From Ptiloglossa arizonensis (taxonomy: Eukaryota > Arthropoda > Insecta > Hymenoptera > Colletidae), in NCBI RefSeq assembly GCF_051014685.1, contig NC_135055.1, positions 3,162,001 to 3,226,000 on the forward strand: a stretch of 64,000 nucleotides of DNA. The letters run 5' to 3'. Under the pieces are notes generated by a model. That model saw only the letters and a list, made by a program, of their open reading frames with translations, was not told the DNA's origin and did no database searches. Of the stretch, positions 58,386 through 64,000 are shown piece by piece. Every line of letters starts with the position of its first letter. Positions within the stretch are counted from its first letter, which is position 1. The position numbers and the translations under genes were made by a program.

Positions 58386-58850
58386 TCAACGACATTTCAA
58401 GGTCGAGCTCACTTTTTTTTTTTTTTTTTTTTTTTTTACAGCAAGCTGCGCCTTCTATTCTATAGGATGATAACTGGTTTCGAGACAAGCCCGACGACAA
58501 GGTCGCAAACATGTAATGGAATGACTTCGAAGATACGTCTCGTCGACCAGTTGAACGTCGAAATTATGAACGTCTATTGTGAAGAACGATAGAATCAGAT
58601 ACGCATGTTAACAAGTTAAACATCGAGACTTCGAGCCTCCATTGCGGACAACGATGACGTAAGATGCACTACTACGATCATGTTCCTCGCGATCTTGAAC
58701 GACCTTGCGCGACAGATCGTTGAACTCGCCCCAAAGGTGTTCACTTTGTGCGATAAAAAATACGTTTCGTTGAAAAAATAAAAAAAAAGAAAGAAAGAAA
58801 AAAGAAAGAAAGAAAAGTGACTGACCTTGAAATGTCCTTGACGCCTCCAT
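58386..58850. repeat. Inverted pair of ~35 bp with homopurine/homopyrimidine inner edges
   Basis: 58385-58420 ('cgacatttcaaggtcgagct' then 'cactttttt') recurs inverted at about 58814-58848 ('aaaagtgactgaccttgaaa' then 'tgtccttgacg'). The left copy borders a T run (58413-58437), the right copy an A/G run (58779-58816), so the A/T-rich sides face inward around ~340 bases of unique sequence. May be two ends of one element. Confidence 0.55.
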
Positions 58851-59650
58851 CCGCCGAATCTTTCCCCGTGCATTCACAATCGACTCTCTTTCACCTCTTC
58901 AGGGACGAATTATTATTTAAAATTGAAACTCGAACCGAATTTGACGTGTGACATTCACCGATCGCTTGTTACATCGTTAGAAAATTGAACCATGAAAATG
59001 CTTCGTCTCGATTTCAGTGATCATTACCACGTTACAATATTTGCAATTGGTTCGTGCATTCGTAAATTGATACACTACTCAAGAGGATTGGATTCTGATT
59101 TTCAGACAAGTTCTGACAATTAAACAATCCTTACCCTGACCGATATTGAATATTTAATTTATTCGACAGCTATTAGGATAGTATTTTTTGGTTAGTGAAT
59201 TCTTACCGAATTTAATTTCGCTGATTTCTAACTTCGAGTGATTGATACGTTGATCATTCTTTCGAGAATGGTGTAATCCATTAAAGGTAGTATTTGATAT
59301 AAATATTTTTGTAGAATATCTAATATTGCATCTTGCAAATTTAACCACTGTTTTTTACATATTATTGATAGTGACAGTTATTCAAGTTACAGATCTTACA
59401 ATCACTTCGAGCAGTGTACATACCGTAAAACTTCAATGGGATTGTGTAAATTTGATTCAATTGCAGGTAGGATTCAATTTCCGTGAATTCAACGTTTGAC
59501 TCTCAGGCGTGTACTCCTTTCGTGAACATTTATTTTTAAATTATATTACTTATATACGGGCAATATACTTATAGGCGCTGAGTTTTATGTAATCCGGCAC
59601 TACACAGATCAAGAGCTAATGCAGTTTTGAATTACAGATTAAAAATAAAT
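58851..59650. other. AT-rich unique DNA
   Basis: Nothing recognised. Confidence 0.45.
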
Positions 59651-59745
59651 ATTCCTGAGGAGGGTTCGTAGCCAGTACCGAAACGCTGAATTCACTGAAA
59701 TTGGATGCTACTCTCACTGACCAAATAAAATTTACATAAGCCTAT
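59651..59745 (+). repeat. Possible retroelement 3' end
   Basis: 'cctgaggagggttcgtagcc' followed by 'gtaccgaaacgctg' resembles the CTGA-GA…CCGAAACG motif found near 3' ends of several insect non-LTR and Penelope-like elements. AATAAA follows at 59724-59729. No reverse transcriptase remains nearby, so this would be a truncated copy. Confidence 0.3.
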
Positions 59746-61045
59746 ATATAGAAGGTGCGGCAAAACTCGTGGTACCGGCGAGAACAGTGTGATGCCTTGT
59801 ACGAAAATAAATCGAAATTTTTCAACGAACATTCGTCTACGTTACGTATACGTATTAAAATGTGTTAAAAAAATCGGCCGGATGAATACTAGAAAAATAC
59901 AGACGTCGAACTAAATTTTCGTGTTACAAGAATTCGAGTAAAACAATTGAAAAATTACCGATATGGAAATCACTTTATCTACGAGCATTGAAATATCTCA
60001 ACTGAAAATAACGTATAAAACCTGTATACAACGTGCGATCTCTGAGCGAAATATTCAAATCTTTGAAATACGAAAAAAAACAAAAAAAAAACACAAAAAA
60101 ATTCGCAAAGTACATCCAGAACAAGCTCCGTGTTCGCATACTCGAATTCTTTTTCAAAACGCCCCGATCCGGGTCCACGACCCGTTAGATTATAACGCAA
60201 TTAACGCTACGAACGAAATTCGAAAGAAGACAGCTGCGCGCGCATCGATACGATACACGTCGTATATACACGAAAAATTGAAATACTGATGCGATAAATG
60301 TACCCACCTGCTGCCCTGGGATTTTTTCGTCTTTGGCCTTTTTGTGACCGTCCGCATATCATCGGGTATCGGCATCGTCGAAGCGTAGCCATGTTCAGCT
60401 TCTGCAATGACAAACCAATCGTCGATCAGCGGGGCCCTGATATTCGCATCGCGCGAATTCCGCAAGGCACTGGCGAGACGGCCGCGAAAAAACCGCCGCC
60501 GCGGCGAACATGACTCGCGGACTCGTGCTCGTTAAGCGCGTACACGGAGCCGGGGCGACGTGGCGGAATAAAGTCACGTTCTGTCTTGCTAACGTAACTT
60601 ACTGCGGCATTAAAGCCGCGCGCAAACACCGCTTCGCGCCTTCGGCATCGACGATCCGCGAGCGCGGAAACACCGGGATTTATGTTACGATTTTCAGTTA
60701 ACGCCGCCACGAGCCGAACGAGGACCGCGTGGCCGCGAGACTAACCGCCCGTACGGTGAATAAATTCGTAAACGTAACAATGCGGCAACTTCCGTGAGAT
60801 TGCTGCGATCGAATATCCGTCGACGACGTACACCGAGTTCTGCGCGGTGTCTCGTCTCGTTCACGGTCAACGAAACACTGCTGTTTACGATTTCCACGGT
60901 TGACTTTGAAAGCCTCTGCCGGTGGTACCAACGCGATACACACCGAGTTCGTCGCACGTAGTTCGTCGAATATTTTCGTTTCTGTTTCTGGTGTCGGCGA
61001 GGTTCCAGTTTAAAGTCGTTATTTGTTTACTTTTCGCGATCACCT
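59746..61045. other. Unique DNA, AT-rich then CpG-rich
   Basis: A run block at 60070-60100. 60150-61000 is CpG-dense with overlapping open frames on both strands and no recognisable domain. Could be a CpG island. Confidence 0.4.
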
Positions 61046-62345
61046 TCGACGTTCTTCGGTAATCGTAATTGACGATAGAAGTATCTGTGGTAGAGTCCAT
61101 TCGAAGTGGACACGTATCTTCGAGATTAGAGGGGGGAAATTAATTTAGTAATTAGTAGTAATTAGGTATTGCGGGAAAAGTCTGAAGATAGTTGAGTAAT
61201 TTTAATGAGAAATTGTGAGAATGTAACAGATCGAATTGGTCCCTTTGGTAATTGTAGTATTGTAGAGAAAATGTATAAATTATGGAATGAAATAACGAAG
61301 GAAAAATTCGGTGTGTTTAGAATTTGTAGTAGTAATTGTGTATTGTATGAATAGTAATTGTAGTATTATAGAGAAAATGTATAAATTATAGAATGAAATA
61401 ACGAAGGAAAAATTCTGTGTGTTTAGAATTTGTAGTAGTAATTGTGTATTGTATGAATAGTAATTGTAGTATTATAGAGAAAATGTATAAATTATAGAAT
61501 GAATAAGGAAAGAAAAATTCTGTTTGTCTAGTAAATATTACTATACGTAATATGTAATATACAATCATGTACGATTACATATTATAATTAGTCTAGTGCA
61601 GTCACTTTCGACACTGTAGGATAATTGTAATTAACAGTAGAAGTACCTATGGTAGTTTCTGTTTGGACCGGACACGTATCTTCGAGATTAGAGGGGGGAA
61701 ATTAATTTAGGAATATTGTTGGTTTTCTGTTTGAATAATTATCACAGGGTATTGCGGGAAAGGACTGAAGATAGTTGAGTAATTTTAAAGAGAAATTGTG
61801 AGAACGAAACTGATCAAATTGGTCCCTTTGGTAATTATAGTATTATAGAGAAAATGTATAAATTATAGAATGAATAAGGAAAGAAAAATTCTGTGTGTTT
61901 AGTAAATATTACTGTATGTAATATGTAATATATAATCGTGTATGAACTAGTCTAAAGTCGTTATTTTTATTTACTGTGTGCAGTCACTTTCGACACTGTA
62001 GAATAATTGTAATTAACAGTAGAAGTACCTATGGTAGTTAGTATTTGGACCGCATGTATAGTTTCGAAATTATGAAAAGCAAATTAATTTACAAACATTT
62101 TTAATTTTATATTTAAATAATTATCATGGGGTATTGCAGGCAATAGAACTGGTGATGGTTGAGTAACTTTAAAGAGAAATTGTGAGAACGAAACAGGTCA
62201 AATTGGTCCCTTTGGTAATTATAGTATTATAGAGAAAATATATAAATTATAGAATGAAATAACGAAGGAAAAATTCGGTGTGTTTAGAACATGTTTCACG
62301 TGTACTGTACGTAATGTAAAATACGTCTTGTACATTTTTTACTCT
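61046..62345 (+). repeat. Nested tandem array: ~360 bp units with an inner 106 bp repeat
   Basis: Large units start near 61046, 61605 and 61980, marked by 'gataattgtaattaacagta', 'gaagtacctatggtagtt' and 'gtattgcgggaaa'. The first unit is longer because a 106 bp segment ('tgtagtattatagagaaaat' … 'gtattgtatgaatagtaa') is repeated about 2.7 times between 61254 and 61540. The third unit is the most diverged. Confidence 0.88.
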
Positions 62346-62784
62346 AAAAAGGAGGGAATATGACAATGGAGGTACAATAACTTGGAGGAACGAAGGAAAC
62401 AGAAGTAATAAATGGTTAAGAGTATACTAAACGTTACTGATTTCAATACTGGCTTTGTTTTTGATAATTAATATCAAGACTCGCGTTAAAATGTTCCAAA
62501 AGAAACAACCCGAGTAATCGCTTTCCAAAGATCAGCGTTCGCTGACTCACCAAAGTGCATAAGAACACTTTGCGCCTGGTTCTTGTGGGTAAACATTAAT
62601 TCCCGGTTTCAAGTGACAAAACCGGGACCGCTGGTTCGCTTCAAAACGGAATAAGATAGCAATTTTTATCTCGAGCCGAGAAAAGCAAATAGGATATGAC
62701 GAGAGTGAGCAAAGCAGAGATACGCGCATTCAACGGTGGATCGCCGCTATTGCAAAATGAAATTTTCTATAATTTTCGTTATAC
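62346..62784. other. AT-rich unique DNA
   Basis: Nothing recognised. Confidence 0.45.
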
Positions 62785-63003
62785 TTTCACGAAGACATTA
62801 CCAATGAATCGACGAGATTTCCCCGATGAAAATGAATCCACACACGACCTCGTTCGGTTCACTTCTAATTATATATACTTCTATATATACGTAATTGGAA
62901 ATTTTTCAAAATTAATTCGAAGAACGTGTAATTAAAAATAGTCCCAATGAGGTCGTGTTCGGGCTCGTTTTCATCGGAGTTTCATCGGTAATACTCTCGT
63001 GAA
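62785..63003 (+). mobile_element. Hairpin element family 1, copy 5
   Basis: Left arm about 62785-62858 ('tttcacgaagacattaccaa', 'ccccgatgaaaatgaatcc', 'acacgacctcg'), right arm about 62940-63003, near reverse complement. Both arms have 'cacgacct' where most other copies have 'cacgacca' or 'cacgaccc'. The centre is AT-rich with a short (TA)n. Confidence 0.8.
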
Positions 63004-64000
63004 AAATACACAAACTTTAATTTTCATTAACAGACGAAGCTTCGTATCGAATATCGTCTCGAATATCGTCTCGAATACTCGACTTAAATTCGTACAGAGA
63101 ACGAGAAACCTTTGCACCACGAATACGTAACGAATACGATAAATATACAATTCTCGCTTTCGAGCGACAAACTTTACCTCGGATTCGTGCAACAGAATCA
63201 TTGACATCTGTCACAGACATCTTCGTCTCGATTCGAGATGAAAAATCGCTCCCTGCCCCGCTCTCGAGCGATCAAACGATCAAACGATCAAACGATCAAA
63301 CGATCCCGAGTTTGTGACTTGAAAGCGGGTACCACTGTACCTAAGCGCTCCCTCCAGGAATTCTTCCGTTACATAAATTTGCCTATCAACGAACAAAAAT
63401 AGCGCCGACTGTAGCACCGCCGTTAAAATCACTCCAATCACGAACGTACGAATAATTGTGCTCGAACGTCAATCGAGAAATTGATATTACGTAACCGTAC
63501 GAACAGCGGGAGGATCTTAGGTAAGGACACGCGGCGAAAAAAACCCGTGGCTGAAAACACCGCGGCGAATCTTAGTCATCGTAACGAGTAGTGTAAATTA
63601 TAAATGGCTCCTCCTTTGGCGAGTCTTTTCGCCCCGATCCTCATCATCGTACAACGGACTTAATGGCAGCCGGTGAAAAAGAACACGCGCACCCGCGACA
63701 TCGACCATCTGTCCTCGTGAAAGAAGAAAAGCGTCTCGTTCGCATGCCATGACCATAAGGCTGCACTCGCGTCATGCAAAAGAGAAATTCGCGCGGTGAA
63801 TAGCGCGCCAAAGTTACGAGGAGAGAAAAAGAAAGAGAAAGAGAGGGGGAGAGGGCTGGTTTTTAGAAACCAAACAGGAGATAGAGGGTCGTGGCGCGGC
63901 TATTTCCAAAAATTCGAACAAAACAGGAAACCCGTCTGTGCGTGGGAATCCTGGAACAAAGGATCGAAAATAATAGCCGAGATTTTGTTTTCTCCGGTTG
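63004..64000. other. Unique DNA, increasingly CpG- and purine-rich
   Basis: A 15 bp doublet ('gaatatcgtctc') lies at about 63052-63078. Near the right end purine-rich GA tracts (63821-63854) appear. A + donor-like TTAG|GTAAGG at about 63520 has no convincing exon. No gene recognised. Confidence 0.4.
63269..63304 (+). repeat. 8 bp tandem repeat (cgatcaaa), 4.5 copies
   Basis: Perfect head-to-tail copies of an octamer, ending 'cgatcccg'. Confidence 0.97.

Noticed and set aside
59655..59683. Hammerhead-ribozyme-like core (CTGAGGA … GAAAC)
   Set aside because: The intervening segment forms only two or three base pairs for stem II and no matching stem III follows; a retroelement 3'-end motif explains it better.
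1..64000. Search for CRISPR arrays, rRNA, bacterial operons and telomeric TTAGG runs
   Set aside because: Tandem arrays lack the short repeat/unique spacer pattern of CRISPR, no rRNA-like conserved segments were recognised, there is no operon structure, and no TTAGG run was seen.

Overview
The window looks like eukaryotic, almost entirely non-coding nuclear DNA, most likely from an insect and probably a hymenopteran (bee, ant or wasp). The reasons are indirect: long AT-rich stretches alternate with CpG-dense islands, TCGA/CGAT words are very common, there is a mariner-type terminal-inverted-repeat element with TA flanks and a hAT-like terminus, several copies of the 'acagggtg' motif frequent at the ends of insect repeats occur, and no bacterial-style gene organisation is present. 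The organism is an inference. I found no protein-coding gene that I can name. The best coding-like stretch is at 2366-2869 on the + strand; a weaker one is at 8804-9070. The window could be intergenic or the inside of very large introns.

What dominates is repeat structure. From left to right the local tandem arrays are: ~135 bp x11 (641-2365), 57 bp x3 (5463-5634), a 154/155 bp dimeric satellite forming a ~308 bp higher-order repeat (6630-8797), ~255 bp x3 (15961-16720), 41 bp x~18 (18021-18800), ~90 bp x14 (21835-23095), 238 bp x3 (28211-28918), 316 bp x2 (33461-34065), 194 bp x2 (34651-35040), 210 bp x3.2 (43608-44290), ~128 bp x5 (45078-45690), ~590 bp x2 (47380-48566), 106 bp x5 (50645-51215), a degenerate array at 52128-52555, 145 bp x3 (56401-56860), and a nested ~360/106 bp array (61046-62345).

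Overlying this are dispersed elements. The most interesting is a family of five hairpin-forming elements of about 215-300 bp (12315, 14633, 47546, 48127, 62785) whose two arms resemble each other within a copy and share copy-specific substitutions. A second hairpin family has a complete copy at 49458-49640 and partial relatives near 17088 and 18960. There is a 77 bp perfect inverted repeat with a 44 bp loop at 31536-31733, a 372 bp mariner-like element (35723-36094) with an internal piggyBac-end-like motif, and a hAT-like terminus ending at 40210.

CpG-rich segments (about 8800-9960, 23096-25900, 35041-35400, 37140-37600, 44291-45077, 53600-54620, 60150-61000) could hold promoters or exons, but nothing in them is decisive. 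Several mixed-composition stretches with homeodomain-type cores (19318-19395, 40540-40930) look like candidate conserved regulatory DNA; this needs comparison with related genomes.
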